A DNA stretch of 64,000 nt, from NCBI GenBank assembly GCA_963718605.1, contig OY970363.1, forward strand, positions 930,001 to 994,000, in the 5' to 3' direction. The stretch is from JACCXE01 sp963718605 (GTDB lineage Bacteria > Actinomycetota > Acidimicrobiia > Acidimicrobiales > JACCXE01). The position numbers were made by a program, and so were the translations under genes. Below are positions 33,068 through 41,789 of the stretch, piece by piece (position 1 is the stretch's first letter; each line of letters opens with the position of its first letter). The notes below the pieces were generated by a model that saw nothing but the letters and a program-made list of their open reading frames with translations, was not told where the DNA came from and searched no databases.

Positions 33068-33901
33068 CGCGCGGTGCGCGACCGTCGACGCGATTACGTC
33101 GCGCAGGATCTGGTCGCACAACTCGCGGTTGAAGAGGTCGGTGGCGTGCCCGCCCTGGCGCCACCACAACTGCGCCGTGGGGCCTGCGGCACTCTTCATC
33201 GCTTCCGCCTGGTCCACACCGAAATACCAGTCGGCCTTGTCGTGGATGATCACGACCGGCGCCGGCGCAATCTCGCCGACGACGGTGACCGGGTCGATGC
33301 GACCGTCCTGGCGCATGCCGCCGATGCGCACGCGCATCAGGTACTTCATCGACGTGCGCATGAACGGCGACGCCGCGAGCTCGAGCACACGGCCAACCCC
33401 GCGCGCCGCGTCACGCCCACCCCACCACGCCGGGCCACTGATCGCGACGACCGCGTCCGCGGGACGCCCGCCGTCGCCGTGCGCAGCCCGGCCCGCATAG
33501 ATGACCGAGGCGGCCGAGCCCATGCTCGTGCCGATGAGGATCAACGCGTCCGTGTCGGGCACCTGCTGCACCGCGGCCGCCACGTCGAGGTACTCGAGCG
33601 CGCCCAGGGTGCTGGTGCCTTCGGAGAATCCGTGGCCGCGCATGTCGAGCACGATCACGTTCACGTGGTCGGCGAGTTGCGTCGCGAATTCGTGAATCTT
33701 CGGGTGACGGTGCCAGTTCGCGAAGCCGTGTGACAACACCACCGTCGCGCCGCACTCGGCTGGGCCCGCGAGGCGCACCGCATGCAGCTTCACGCCGTCG
33801 GCCGTGATGAAGCGCAGGCTCTCACGCGTCTTGTACTTCGGCGCGTTGACGTACTTCTGGAACCAGCTTCTAACGGCCTGTGGACTCGTCAACTTCGCCA
33901 T
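32981..33901 (-). CDS. Alpha/beta hydrolase
   Basis: A 306-residue alpha/beta hydrolase: oxyanion region VVLSHGFANW, nucleophile elbow GTSMGSA, acid Asp in HDKADWYFG and His in QGGHATDLF. The substrate is unknown; the length suits an esterase or thioesterase. The ATG at 33901 gives MAKLTSPQAV; the longer frame is out of register with the small acidic ORF upstream. Its last 29 codons overlap the phosphatase gene on the other strand. Confidence 0.88.
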   Translation of the reverse strand: MAKLTSPQAVRSWFQKYVNAPKYKTRESLRFITADGVKLHAVRLAGPAECGATVVLSHGFANWHRHPKIHEFATQLADHVNVIVLDMRGHGFSEGTSTLGALEYLDVAAAVQQVPDTDALILIGTSMGSAASVIYAGRAAHGDGGRPADAVVAISGPAWWGGRDAARGVGRVLELAASPFMRTSMKYLMRVRIGGMRQDGRIDPVTVVGEIAPAPVVIIHDKADWYFGVDQAEAMKSAAGPTAQLWWRQGGHATDLFNRELCDQILRDVIASTVAHRASKGDGRAVVEVTYPEMRFEGDPSVVVDG

Positions 33902-33911
33902 CGTCGGAGAA

Positions 33912-34088
33912 CTATTCGGAGACCGGCGGGCTAGCGGATGACTCGAGCTCTTCGAGTTCCGCTTCGGCTCCTGCCAGCTCGGCCTCGATGACGGCCAGTC
34001 GATCGAGGTCGTCGGCGAAGTCAGTTGCCTCGGGCTCCACTGCGTCGCCCGCAGGGCCCTCGATTTCTTCGCCGGCAGTGTGATCCAC
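33912..34088 (-). CDS. Small acidic protein, 58 residues
   Basis: Short frame from GTG 34088 to TAG 33912, ten bases upstream of the hydrolase start. It is strongly acidic and helix-prone (DDLDRLAVIEAELAGAEAEL). Coding looks plausible because third positions are GC-rich and the amino-acid mix is not that of a shadow frame. I recognise no family; it may be a short coiled-coil protein. Confidence 0.5.
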   Translation of the reverse strand: MDHTAGEEIEGPAGDAVEPEATDFADDLDRLAVIEAELAGAEAELEELESSASPPVSE

Positions 34089-34184
34089 ACAACAAGCGTA
34101 TCGGCCGAATTGGGACTTTCTTGAGCGGCTGCTCCAGAGTTGGGACAGAACTCAAATATGCGCGAAAACCTCTCGCTGTCTTGT

Positions 34185-34256
34185 AGGGGTGGAGGGGATC
34201 GAACCCTCGACGCTCGGGTTAAAAGCCCGACGCTCTGACCACTGAGCTACACCCCC
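34185..34256 (-). tRNA. tRNA-Lys (anticodon TTT)
   Basis: The minus strand folds as a full cloverleaf: acceptor GGGGGTG with CACCCCT (terminal G-U pair), D-arm GCTC/GAGC, anticodon stem TCGGG/CCCGA with loop CTTTTAA, and T-arm GAGGG-TTCGATC-CCCTC. The discriminator base is A and CCA is not fully encoded. The neighbouring gap 34091-34184 shows nothing else. Confidence 0.96.
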
Positions 34257-34257
34257 G

Positions 34258-34303
34258 CTTCGGGACGGACGATTATTGCCGCTCGGCGTCGCCCGTCCCG
34301 AAG
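34258..34303. repeat. 11-bp inverted repeat between SPFH gene and tRNA-Lys
   Basis: CTTCGGGACGG (34258-34268) and CCGTCCCGAAG (34293-34303) are perfect arms around 24 bases. Lying directly after the SPFH stop, it can act as its terminator, while the loop may hold the tRNA promoter (TAAT-rich on the minus strand). There is no T-run. Confidence 0.6.
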
Positions 34304-34312
34304 TTAGGTGCT

Positions 34313-35290
34313 TTATGGCCCCGTGTTGACGTTGACGCCGGTCTGGCCCTGGGTCACGACCATCGTGCATTTGTCCTGCTTTTGGGCGCACGCCAACTCG
34401 GCCTGGGCTCGGGTGTAGTCGATGAAGGACTGGCTCAACGCGCCGCCCTCGTTCAGCGCTTGGCGCTGACGGGCGACACCGCGAGCTTCGGCTTCCTTGG
34501 CGTCGGCCTCGTTCTGCGCCGTGATCACCCGGGACTTCGACACGCGGTTCTGCTCGAAGGCTTGCAGCACCGCTTCAGAGAACGACGGGCGCTTCAACAC
34601 GACCGTGAAGTTCGGACACTTGTCGGTCTTGCCGTCGATGTCGACGAACTGCGGGCCGCAGAAGTACGCATCGCCGAGCACGTTCTCGATGCGGTCCTTC
34701 AGCACGGTCGCGACGCCGGTCTGCACTGCCGTCACCGCGTCCGGATCACCGAGCAGCGACTCAGAGTCGTGCCGGCGCGACTCGATCTGCAACGCCGATT
34801 CGAGTTGCTGACGGAAGCTGTCGTTGAGCATCCGGTTCCAGCCGTCTTCGTTGTACGCGTGGTACTTGAGGCCAATCTGCTCGTGGAAGCGTTGCAGCTT
34901 GTCGGTGTTGAGCTTGAAGTACACGGCGACCTCGTAGCTCACCTGCACCTTGTCCGACGTCGACGCCACGATCTCGTCCGCCACTCCGCGGTCTCCCTCG
35001 TCGGCGTGCTGCGACACGATGTAGTTCCGCTGCGTGACCGGATACATGTACCAGTGGTCGAATAGACCGTTGAGCACGAGGCCCGAACCCGGACGCACGA
35101 TCTTCTGGAACTTGTTGCCCTCGAACGGTCCGCCGCCGTAGCTAAGCGCGACGCGGTCGGCCGGCGTCTTACGGAAGGTGCCGACGCCGACGCTGATCAA
35201 CATCATCGCCAAAACGGCGACGGCGATGGCGACGGCGGCCTGCACCGCGTGACGCGGTTTGAAACCGAACTGCTGCTGCATTGTTCGCAT
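34313..35290 (-). CDS. SPFH/band-7 domain membrane protein
   Basis: A 325-residue protein with one N-terminal transmembrane segment (about 15-37) and a band-7/SPFH domain (VQVSYEVAVYFKLNTDKLQRFHEQIG), followed by an Ala/Glu/Gln-rich helical region (ITAQNEADAKEAEARGVARQR) typical of prohibitin/HflK-like proteins. An internal Cys pair near FCGPQF and DKCPNF is unusual. It probably forms membrane-bound oligomers; the role is unknown. Confidence 0.85.
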   Translation of the reverse strand: MRTMQQQFGFKPRHAVQAAVAIAVAVLAMMLISVGVGTFRKTPADRVALSYGGGPFEGNKFQKIVRPGSGLVLNGLFDHWYMYPVTQRNYIVSQHADEGDRGVADEIVASTSDKVQVSYEVAVYFKLNTDKLQRFHEQIGLKYHAYNEDGWNRMLNDSFRQQLESALQIESRRHDSESLLGDPDAVTAVQTGVATVLKDRIENVLGDAYFCGPQFVDIDGKTDKCPNFTVVLKRPSFSEAVLQAFEQNRVSKSRVITAQNEADAKEAEARGVARQRQALNEGGALSQSFIDYTRAQAELACAQKQDKCTMVVTQGQTGVNVNTGP

Positions 35291-35392
35291 GTGTTTGTGG
35301 TTTCCCCTTTTCTGTCACCTCGTGGGTGATAGGTTGAGCGTAATCACTCGTATGTATTCCGCGCAAGCAATAGTTCTAAAGTGAGGCACCTG

Positions 35393-35872
35393 ATGGCCGA
35401 ACTCATCCCGCACGATGAACAGGACTGGTGGACCTGGGTCGACGTCGACGGCGACGGTGTGCCCGACATCCGCGTTCGCCTCGGCTCAGCCGAGGACGGA
35501 AGGCTTCACGTCGAGGCCGTGCTGGTCGAAGGCACGCCCGTGTCGGCCAGTCACCTGCGCGGGGTGCCCCTCGGGCGCATCGAGGCCCACGCCAACGCCA
35601 CGCTGCATCCCGACGCCGCGGTCACGTCCGACCGAGTACCGACGACCGGAGTCATCCCGCCCCACCTGTTCGATCTGAGCGGACGCGGCCGATCCGACGA
35701 GTTCTACGCCGAGGTCGCCGCGGTGTACGCGAGCCTCGTGTCCGAGACCCACCAGCCCGTGGCGGTCATGGCCGAGAAGAACCAGGTGGCACGGGTCACC
35801 GCGCACCGGTGGGTGAAGCAGGCGCGCGACCGCGGGCTGCTACCCCCGGGCCGTCCGGGTAAAGCCGGCTAG
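35393..35872 (+). CDS. Hypothetical protein with C-terminal helix-turn-helix
   Basis: Not recognised as a named family. The ATG at 35393 (159 residues) is chosen because GAGG lies five to eight bases upstream; GTG 35381 is the alternative. The acidic N-terminal half contains DVDGDGVPDIRVRL, a possible Ca-binding-like loop. The C-terminus (VMAEKNQVARVTAHRWVKQARDRGLLPPGRPG) looks like a small helix-turn-helix that selects DNA. The 3' end overlaps the converging DUF1992 gene by 33 bases. Confidence 0.7.
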   Translation: MAELIPHDEQDWWTWVDVDGDGVPDIRVRLGSAEDGRLHVEAVLVEGTPVSASHLRGVPLGRIEAHANATLHPDAAVTSDRVPTTGVIPPHLFDLSGRGRSDEFYAEVAAVYASLVSETHQPVAVMAEKNQVARVTAHRWVKQARDRGLLPPGRPGKAG

Positions 35873-36355
35873 CCAACGGCGCTTGCGACGAGGCGGTGCC
35901 GGCGGAACCGATGGACGGGGTTCGGCGAGCAACGCGGCTTCGGCCGCCGCGAACGCCGGACGCTCTTGCGCCCAACGCTCCAGCACGCGGTCGAGGTCGA
36001 GCGGCATCAAGTTGCTCGGCGGACCGTCGACCGGTGGGATCCGGTTCATCTGGCGAATGCGGTCATTGAGTTCGCCGACAACCTCGCGCACGGCCTTTTC
36101 GCTGCGCAGTCGGCCGACCGACTCGAGCATGTCCTCGACGTTCTTGCGCAGCGCGAGCGCGGGCGGCGTGAAGCTGAGATCTTCGCGTTTGAGCAACTGC
36201 TTGATCCACCACATGTCGTCGCCGTAGACGTCGACGTTGGTGAGCGGCTTGCCGTGGCCTGGAAGGTTGTCGAACTCGCCGCGTTCACGCGCCTCACGGA
36301 TCTGGACTTCCACCCAGGTCTCGAAGTTCACGTTTGCCGGCTTGCGCTCGGTCAC
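35840..36355 (-). CDS. DUF1992 (DnaJ-homologue subfamily C28-like) protein
   Basis: A 171-residue protein with the DUF1992 signature: VEVQIREARERGEFDNLPGHGKPL, WWIKQLLKRE and PPALALRKNVEDML. The family is small, cytoplasmic and of unknown function. The Arg/Pro-rich C-terminus overlaps the converging HTH gene. The ATG at 36355 overlaps the EamA stop by four bases. Confidence 0.88.
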   Translation of the reverse strand: MTERKPANVNFETWVEVQIREARERGEFDNLPGHGKPLTNVDVYGDDMWWIKQLLKREDLSFTPPALALRKNVEDMLESVGRLRSEKAVREVVGELNDRIRQMNRIPPVDGPPSNLMPLDLDRVLERWAQERPAFAAAEAALLAEPRPSVPPAPPRRKRRWLAGFTRTARG

Positions 36356-37152
36356 GCCCCTATTTCTACCGGTTCCTCGATGACGATTTTGCGGCGGACG
36401 AGCAGGATCCCCGCAATGACCACCGCGCCTCCTACGGCGACGTTCCAGCCGATGCGCTCATCGAGCACAACCACGCCGAGCAGCACGCCGACGAACGGCA
36501 TCGCGAAGGTCACGGTTGACGCAACGGTTGGCCCACTGAGCTCGATGAGGTTGAAGAAGAACAGGTACGCCACACCGGTACCGATCGCGCCGAGGGCAAC
36601 CACCGACGCCGCAATATGAAGATCGACGTGCGTGGCGGCTCCACTGGTCGCGGTGGTCACCAACGCGATGACAGAGGCAACGACGGCGCCGGACGTGATC
36701 TGTCCGACCGCCGCGGTGACCGGCGGAATCTTTCCCGAGATGAACCGCGACGTGAAGACGAAGCCAATGCCGTAACAGGCGGCCGCGCCGACGCAGGCGA
36801 GCTCGCCGAGCACCTGTCCCCCACCGGCGCGCCACGGTTCGACGATCATCACAACACCCGCCATGCCGAGGACCAGCCCGGCCGCGCGACGAAGGTTCAG
36901 CCGCTCGCCCGGCAGAAACGCAAACGCGGCGAACGCGGCGGTCCACAGCGGGGTGGTGGCGTTGAGCACGCTCGCGAGTGACGACGTGACGCGCTCCTCG
37001 CCCCAGGCGAACAGCGCGAACGGGAACACGTTCGAAATGAGCGCCATGATCGTGACGGTGCGCCACTCGTCCAGACCCTTCGGGTAGCGCGCGACGCCGA
37101 ACGCCACGGCGACCGCGAGGACCGCAGCGCCCGCGACCATCCGCCCGGCCAC
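36352..37152 (-). CDS. EamA/DMT-superfamily transporter, start unclear
   Basis: Drug/metabolite transporter with two EamA repeats. From the GTG at 37152 there are 266 residues and about nine helices. The same frame upstream to about 37263 encodes the missing first helix of the family (LALIWGSSFLFIKVALGG), but no ATG, GTG or TTG occurs before the phoU stop. Either a rare start such as ATC at 37260 is used by coupling to phoU, or an indel has removed the start. Substrate unknown. Confidence 0.8.
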   Translation of the reverse strand: MAGRMVAGAAVLAVAVAFGVARYPKGLDEWRTVTIMALISNVFPFALFAWGEERVTSSLASVLNATTPLWTAAFAAFAFLPGERLNLRRAAGLVLGMAGVVMIVEPWRAGGGQVLGELACVGAAACYGIGFVFTSRFISGKIPPVTAAVGQITSGAVVASVIALVTTATSGAATHVDLHIAASVVALGAIGTGVAYLFFFNLIELSGPTVASTVTFAMPFVGVLLGVVVLDERIGWNVAVGGAVVIAGILLVRRKIVIEEPVEIGA

Positions 37153-37264
37153 GATCTGCGTCGGGGAGAGGCCTCCGAGCGCGACCTTGATGAACAGGAA
37201 GCTCGAGCCCCAGATGAGCGCCAGGCCACCGAGCTCGAGATCGGCGCGACGCCGCCTGATGAGG

Positions 37265-37942
37265 TCAGCCGTCGGCGTTGGAGGGCTCGAAACTGAAGTG
37301 ACCCGTAACCATGAACTGCACCCGGTCGGCCACGTTCGTGGCGTGGTCGCCGGCGCGTTCGTAGTACCGGCCGACGAGCGCCATTTGCACTGCGAGCTGC
37401 AGGGTGGCGTCGTCGGGCGAACGCAACGAGAAGATCGCTTGGAACAACTCCTTCTGGAGTTCGTCCATCACGTCGTCCATGTCGGCCAGCGCGGCCGCGC
37501 GGGCAACGTCGCGATCGGCGAACGCCTCGATCGCGAGCCGCAACTGGGCGGCGGCCTGGTCGCGCATGCGGTCGATGAGGCCGCGGATCTTCGGGTCGAT
37601 CTCGTGCGGGTACAGCCTGCGCGCCGCCTTGGCCACCTTGGCCATGAGGTCGCCGATGCGTTCGATCTCGTGGATGACGCGCAGCACGGTTACCAGCATG
37701 CGGAGGTCGGCCGCCATCGGCTGCTGCTGCGCCAGCAACAGGCACGTGCGCTGCTCCATGTCGTGCGTGAGGTCGTCGAGCACCCGGTCGTTGGCGACCA
37801 CCTTCTCGACGGCTGCGAGGTCGGCCGCGAGCAGCGCGTTGGTCGCCGCTTCGATCGCCTCGCCGGCTAGCGCGCCAAGCCGGATCACATCCGATCGGAT
37901 GGCGTCGAGTTCTTCATGGAATACGCGGCGTGTTTCAGTCAT
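37265..37942 (-). CDS. phoU: Phosphate signalling protein PhoU
   Basis: A 225-residue all-helical protein with two PhoU repeats; the metal-binding motifs ERIGDLMAKVAK and ERAGDHATNVADR are intact. It couples the Pst transporter to the phosphate-sensing kinase. The ATG at 37942 overlaps the kinase stop by four bases, so all Pst/Pho genes here are one unit. Confidence 0.95.
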   Translation of the reverse strand: MTETRRVFHEELDAIRSDVIRLGALAGEAIEAATNALLAADLAAVEKVVANDRVLDDLTHDMEQRTCLLLAQQQPMAADLRMLVTVLRVIHEIERIGDLMAKVAKAARRLYPHEIDPKIRGLIDRMRDQAAAQLRLAIEAFADRDVARAAALADMDDVMDELQKELFQAIFSLRSPDDATLQLAVQMALVGRYYERAGDHATNVADRVQFMVTGHFSFEPSNADG

Positions 37943-39057
37943 GAGTCCCGACCTGGAGTTTGACCGCCTGATGCGCGCGGCAGATGGATAACGAACGTAG
38001 AGCCTTCGCCCTCGCGCGAGTCGACGTGGACATCGCCGCCGTGGTTGCGGGCGACGTTGCGCACGATGGCAAGACCGAGACCGGTGCCGCCGGTGACGCG
38101 ACTGCGGGCGCGGTCGACCCGGTAGAAGCGCTCGAAGATGCGGTCGCGGTCACCGGGCGGAATACCAATTCCGCGGTCGCTCACCACCAACTCCACGCTC
38201 TCACCGTCGTCAGTCGCGCTGATCAGAACCGGTGCGCCAGGGTCCGAATACTTGAGCGCATTCTCGATCAGGTTGACCAGTGCGCCCTCGACCTGGGACA
38301 CGTCGACGAGCAGCGAACCGGTCGGGACGTCGCCAACCGAAATGTCCGGCGACCGAACCCCCGCCGACGAAACAACGCGATCGGTCGCCCGCCCGATGAG
38401 ATGACGGATCGGCGTTTCCTCGCGTTGCAGTTCTCCTCCTTCGATGCGGCTCAAATCGAGGAGGTCGTCGATGAGATGACCAGCGCGGTCGGCTTCATGC
38501 GCGATACGCGCCGCCAGCCGGCGAAAGACGTCCGGATCGGTCTCGGCACCTTCGGCGGCCAGCGTGTCGGCCAGGGCCACGATCGCCCCGATCGGGGTGC
38601 GCAACTCGTGCGAGACATTGGCAACGAAGTCCCGCCGCACCGCATCGATCCGAGAGCGCTCGGTCACGTCTTGCACGACGGCCACGGTGCCGGCGGGGCC
38701 GGACGCACTGGTCAAAGGCGCTCCGGCGAGCGACAGCGTGCGCGGCGGTGGCCCGTGCAGTTCGATCACGCGGCTGGTTTCGCCGGTAGCGGCCTCGACG
38801 AGCGTGTCGATGAGCGCGCGCGCCGCAAGCGCGTCCGCGTGGCGACCATCGGCGAGTCGCGCCGCTTCTGCGTTGCGCAGTTGTTCGTTGCCTTCGGCAT
38901 CCACCACAACGACGCCGAGTGGGAGCGCGTCGAAGGCGGCGCGCAAGCGCTCAACCGATGCGATCGCGTTCGCAGCATCGTCGCGATACTGATCCCGTTC
39001 GCTGCGGGCCATGTCCAGCGCGCTTTTGGCCGCGTCGAGCTCGGCCCGGCGCCTCAC
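37939..39057 (-). CDS. Soluble PAS-containing sensor histidine kinase (PhoR-like)
   Basis: A 372-residue kinase. The GTG at 39057 overlaps the pstB stop (GTGA) and is preferred to the out-of-register longer frame. The order is: short coiled coil, PAS domain (FDALPLGVVVVDAEGNEQLRNA), HisKA with phospho-His in FVANVSHELRTPIGA, then HATPase motifs NLIENALKYS, DRGIGIPP and GGTGLGLAI. No transmembrane segment is visible, unlike canonical PhoR, and no response regulator gene is in the window. Its place between pstB and phoU points to phosphate signalling. Confidence 0.9.
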   Translation of the reverse strand: MRRRAELDAAKSALDMARSERDQYRDDAANAIASVERLRAAFDALPLGVVVVDAEGNEQLRNAEAARLADGRHADALAARALIDTLVEAATGETSRVIELHGPPPRTLSLAGAPLTSASGPAGTVAVVQDVTERSRIDAVRRDFVANVSHELRTPIGAIVALADTLAAEGAETDPDVFRRLAARIAHEADRAGHLIDDLLDLSRIEGGELQREETPIRHLIGRATDRVVSSAGVRSPDISVGDVPTGSLLVDVSQVEGALVNLIENALKYSDPGAPVLISATDDGESVELVVSDRGIGIPPGDRDRIFERFYRVDRARSRVTGGTGLGLAIVRNVARNHGGDVHVDSREGEGSTFVIHLPRASGGQTPGRDS

Positions 39058-39923
39058 CCGAAGCGCCCGGTGATGTACGCCTCGGTGCGGGGATCGGTGG
39101 GCGCCCGGAACAGGTCCGCAGTAGCGGTGAACTCGACAAGTTCCCCCGTGCGCTCGCCACTGGTCTCGTCGACGCGCGTCGTGAGAAACGCCGTGCGGTC
39201 TGACACCCGCGCCGCCTGCTGCATGTTGTGCGTGACGATCACGATTGTGTAGTCCTGCTTCAACTCGACCATGAGGTCTTCGATGCGAGCCGTCGCGATC
39301 GGGTCGAGCGCCGAACACGGCTCATCCATCAGGATCACTTCCGGCGCCACCGCGATGGCGCGCGCGATGCACAGTCGTTGCTGCTGGCCACCCGACAAGG
39401 CCATCGCACTCTTCTTCAACTTGCCCGACACCTCGTCCCACAACGCGGCGCGCCGCAACGCCTGCTCGACGAGGTCGTCCATCTTGCCGACTTTCATTTT
39501 CAGGACACGCGGGCCGTAAGCGACGTTGTCGTAAATCGACTTGGGAAACGGGTTCGGCTTCTGGAACACCATGCCGATGCGCCGGCGAACCTCGATCGGA
39601 TCCACGTCTTCCCCGTAGAGATCGACGCCTTCGTAACGCAGCGTGCCCTCGACGCGTGCGCCCGGGATCAGGTCGTTCATGCGGTTGAAGCAACGCAGCA
39701 GCGTTGACTTGCCGCAGCCGGATGGTCCGATCAACGCGGTGATCTGGCCCCGGTGGATCTCCATCTGAATGTCCGAGACCGCCAGCGCGGCGCCGTAATA
39801 GACGCTGAGCCCGTCGGTTTCGAAGACGGGTGTGGGCTCGACCTCAGGCGCCGCTTTGGCTGGCTCGGGTGCGGAGGTGACCGTGGGGCGAGGAGCCAAC
39901 GGTGTGGGCGGGAGATTGCTCAT
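39054..39923 (-). CDS. pstB: Phosphate ABC transporter ATP-binding protein
   Basis: A 289-residue ATPase with Walker A GPSGCGKST, signature LSGGQQQRLCIARAIA and Walker B VILMDEPCSALDP. An N-terminal Pro/Ala-rich extension of about 33 residues precedes the usual PstB start. It is cytoplasmic and works with PstA/PstC; it lies 16 bases after pstA. Confidence 0.96.
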   Translation of the reverse strand: MSNLPPTPLAPRPTVTSAPEPAKAAPEVEPTPVFETDGLSVYYGAALAVSDIQMEIHRGQITALIGPSGCGKSTLLRCFNRMNDLIPGARVEGTLRYEGVDLYGEDVDPIEVRRRIGMVFQKPNPFPKSIYDNVAYGPRVLKMKVGKMDDLVEQALRRAALWDEVSGKLKKSAMALSGGQQQRLCIARAIAVAPEVILMDEPCSALDPIATARIEDLMVELKQDYTIVIVTHNMQQAARVSDRTAFLTTRVDETSGERTGELVEFTATADLFRAPTDPRTEAYITGRFG

Positions 39924-39939
39924 ACGGCCTTTTCGAACG

Positions 39940-40830
39940 CTACTTCCGGGCGAACCGCGCCGTTATCAGGCGGGCGGTGATGGTCAACAGGAACACGAGC
40001 AGGATGAGTGTGAGCGCGGCGGCCCACGCCCGGTCTTGCGCGGCGGGAAACGGCACTTGCGCATTGCGAAAGATCTGGGCTGACAGCGCCGTGTTGGACC
40101 CGAACAACTTCGTGTTGGGCTTCGACACAATCCCGATCGTGAACAGCAGCGGAGCCGTCTCCCCCGCGGCTCGCGCGACGGCGAGCATGGCGCCGCTCAC
40201 GATGCCGGGCAGAGCGGCGGGAATCACAATGCGCACCGTCGTACGCCAGGTGCGTGCGCCGAGCGCCGCGCTCGCCTCGCGCAGGTTGGCCGGCACGAGG
40301 CGCAGCATCTCCTCGCTCGTGCGCACGACGATCGGCAGCATCAGACATGCCAACGCCAGCGCGCCCGCGAAGCCGGACAGGCCGTAGCGCAGGACCCAGA
40401 TCGTGTAGATGAACAGGCCCATCACGATCGAGGGGACGCCGCTCATGACGTCAGTCATGAGGCGGATGAAGCGGGCGAGCGCAGACTGCTTGCCGTACTC
40501 GTTGAGAAAGATTGCTCCCATGACTCCGAGCGGCACCGCAATCAACGTTGCCGCGCCGGTGATGAGCAGCGTGCCGATCACGGCCGGCGCCATGCCGGGC
40601 CCCGGCCGAGACGAAATGATCGGGATGTTGGTGACGAGGAAGTCGTAACTGAACAGGTGCATGCCCGCGCGCACGACATAGAAAACGATGAACGCCAGTG
40701 GCAACACCGCCGCGCCGAACGCGCCCCACATCGCGCCGGTCGCGATGTGGTCGCGGATCTTGCGATTGCGCGACACGGCGCCGGTTCGTAGCGAGGGCGG
40801 AGTCGCACGTGGCGTTGTGACCGCGGCCAT
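39940..40830 (-). CDS. pstA: Phosphate ABC transporter permease PstA
   Basis: A 296-residue permease with six helices and the EAA-like loop LREASAALGARTWRTTVRIVIP. The N-terminal helix is followed by a periplasmic loop and VIGTLLITGAATLIAVPLGV. The ATG at 40830 overlaps the last base of the pstC stop. Confidence 0.95.
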   Translation of the reverse strand: MAAVTTPRATPPSLRTGAVSRNRKIRDHIATGAMWGAFGAAVLPLAFIVFYVVRAGMHLFSYDFLVTNIPIISSRPGPGMAPAVIGTLLITGAATLIAVPLGVMGAIFLNEYGKQSALARFIRLMTDVMSGVPSIVMGLFIYTIWVLRYGLSGFAGALALACLMLPIVVRTSEEMLRLVPANLREASAALGARTWRTTVRIVIPAALPGIVSGAMLAVARAAGETAPLLFTIGIVSKPNTKLFGSNTALSAQIFRNAQVPFPAAQDRAWAAALTLILLVFLLTITARLITARFARK

Positions 40831-41786
40831 TAGGCGAGCCCGCGCAGCCGGGTGTCGACGCGGCGTACTACCGAGCGAGCCGACACGTTGACGATGATTG
40901 TCAGTGCAAAGAGCGCCACGCCGAGGCCGATCAGGGCGGCGCGGTGCACCCCGGTGGCCTCACCGAACTGGTTCGCGATGACCGCGGGCATGGCGTCGCC
41001 GCCGGCGAACACGTTGCCGACGATCTGGGGTGTCGAACCAATCACGAGCGCCACCGCGATGGTCTCGCCCATCGCACGGCCGAGTCCGAGCATCGTGGCG
41101 CCGACCATTCCGCCGATCGAGTGCGGGAACACGACGCCCTTGATCATTTCCCATCGGGTCGCGCCAAGGGCGAGCGCGCCGTCTTTGTCGTTGCGGGGCA
41201 CGGTGGCGAACACTTCGCGCGTCACCGACGTGATGATCGGCGTGATCATCACCGCGAGGATCAATCCGGCGGTGAAGAACGAACGGCCGGTCTGCGTGCC
41301 GTTGAACACAGTTGTCAGTACGGGGATCGAGTCGACCGCGTTCGACACGGAGTTGTAAAGGCCCGAGATGTTGGGCGCGAGCACGAGGATCCCCCACAAC
41401 CCGAACACGACCGACGGGATCACGGCAAGCAGGTCCATCACCGCGACGACAAACGATCGCAACCGCGTCGGCGCGACCTCGGTAACGAACAGTGCAATGC
41501 CGACCGAGACCGGCACGGCGATGAGCACCGCGATGGTCGCGATGACGGCGGTGCCGAAGATGAAGGCCAACGCGCCGAACTTGCCTTCGTTCGGGATCCA
41601 CTCGCGGGACGTGATGAAGCTAAAGCCCGCTTCCCGAAACGCGGGCCACGCGTTGTTCACGGTCGTGACCGCGATCAACACGAGGATGACCAGAATCGCG
41701 AGACCCGCGAACAACGTCAGCAGCCGGAATGCCTCATCGGCAATCCGGCCGCCTGAACGTTGCGTTGCGAGGCTCGGTCGCTCCAC
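40830..41786 (-). CDS. pstC: Phosphate ABC transporter permease PstC
   Basis: A 318-residue permease with six helices, FGTAVIATIAVLIAVPVSVG and the loop EVFATVPRNDKDGALALGAT contacting PstB. It forms the membrane channel with PstA. It starts three bases after pstS. Confidence 0.95.
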   Translation of the reverse strand: MERPSLATQRSGGRIADEAFRLLTLFAGLAILVILVLIAVTTVNNAWPAFREAGFSFITSREWIPNEGKFGALAFIFGTAVIATIAVLIAVPVSVGIALFVTEVAPTRLRSFVVAVMDLLAVIPSVVFGLWGILVLAPNISGLYNSVSNAVDSIPVLTTVFNGTQTGRSFFTAGLILAVMITPIITSVTREVFATVPRNDKDGALALGATRWEMIKGVVFPHSIGGMVGATMLGLGRAMGETIAVALVIGSTPQIVGNVFAGGDAMPAVIANQFGEATGVHRAALIGLGVALFALTIIVNVSARSVVRRVDTRLRGLA

Positions 41787-41789
41787 GCG

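Noticed and set aside
37939..39318. A 459-residue kinase with an N-terminal extension
   Set aside because: The extension is the pstB coding region out of frame; GTG 39057 overlaps the pstB stop.
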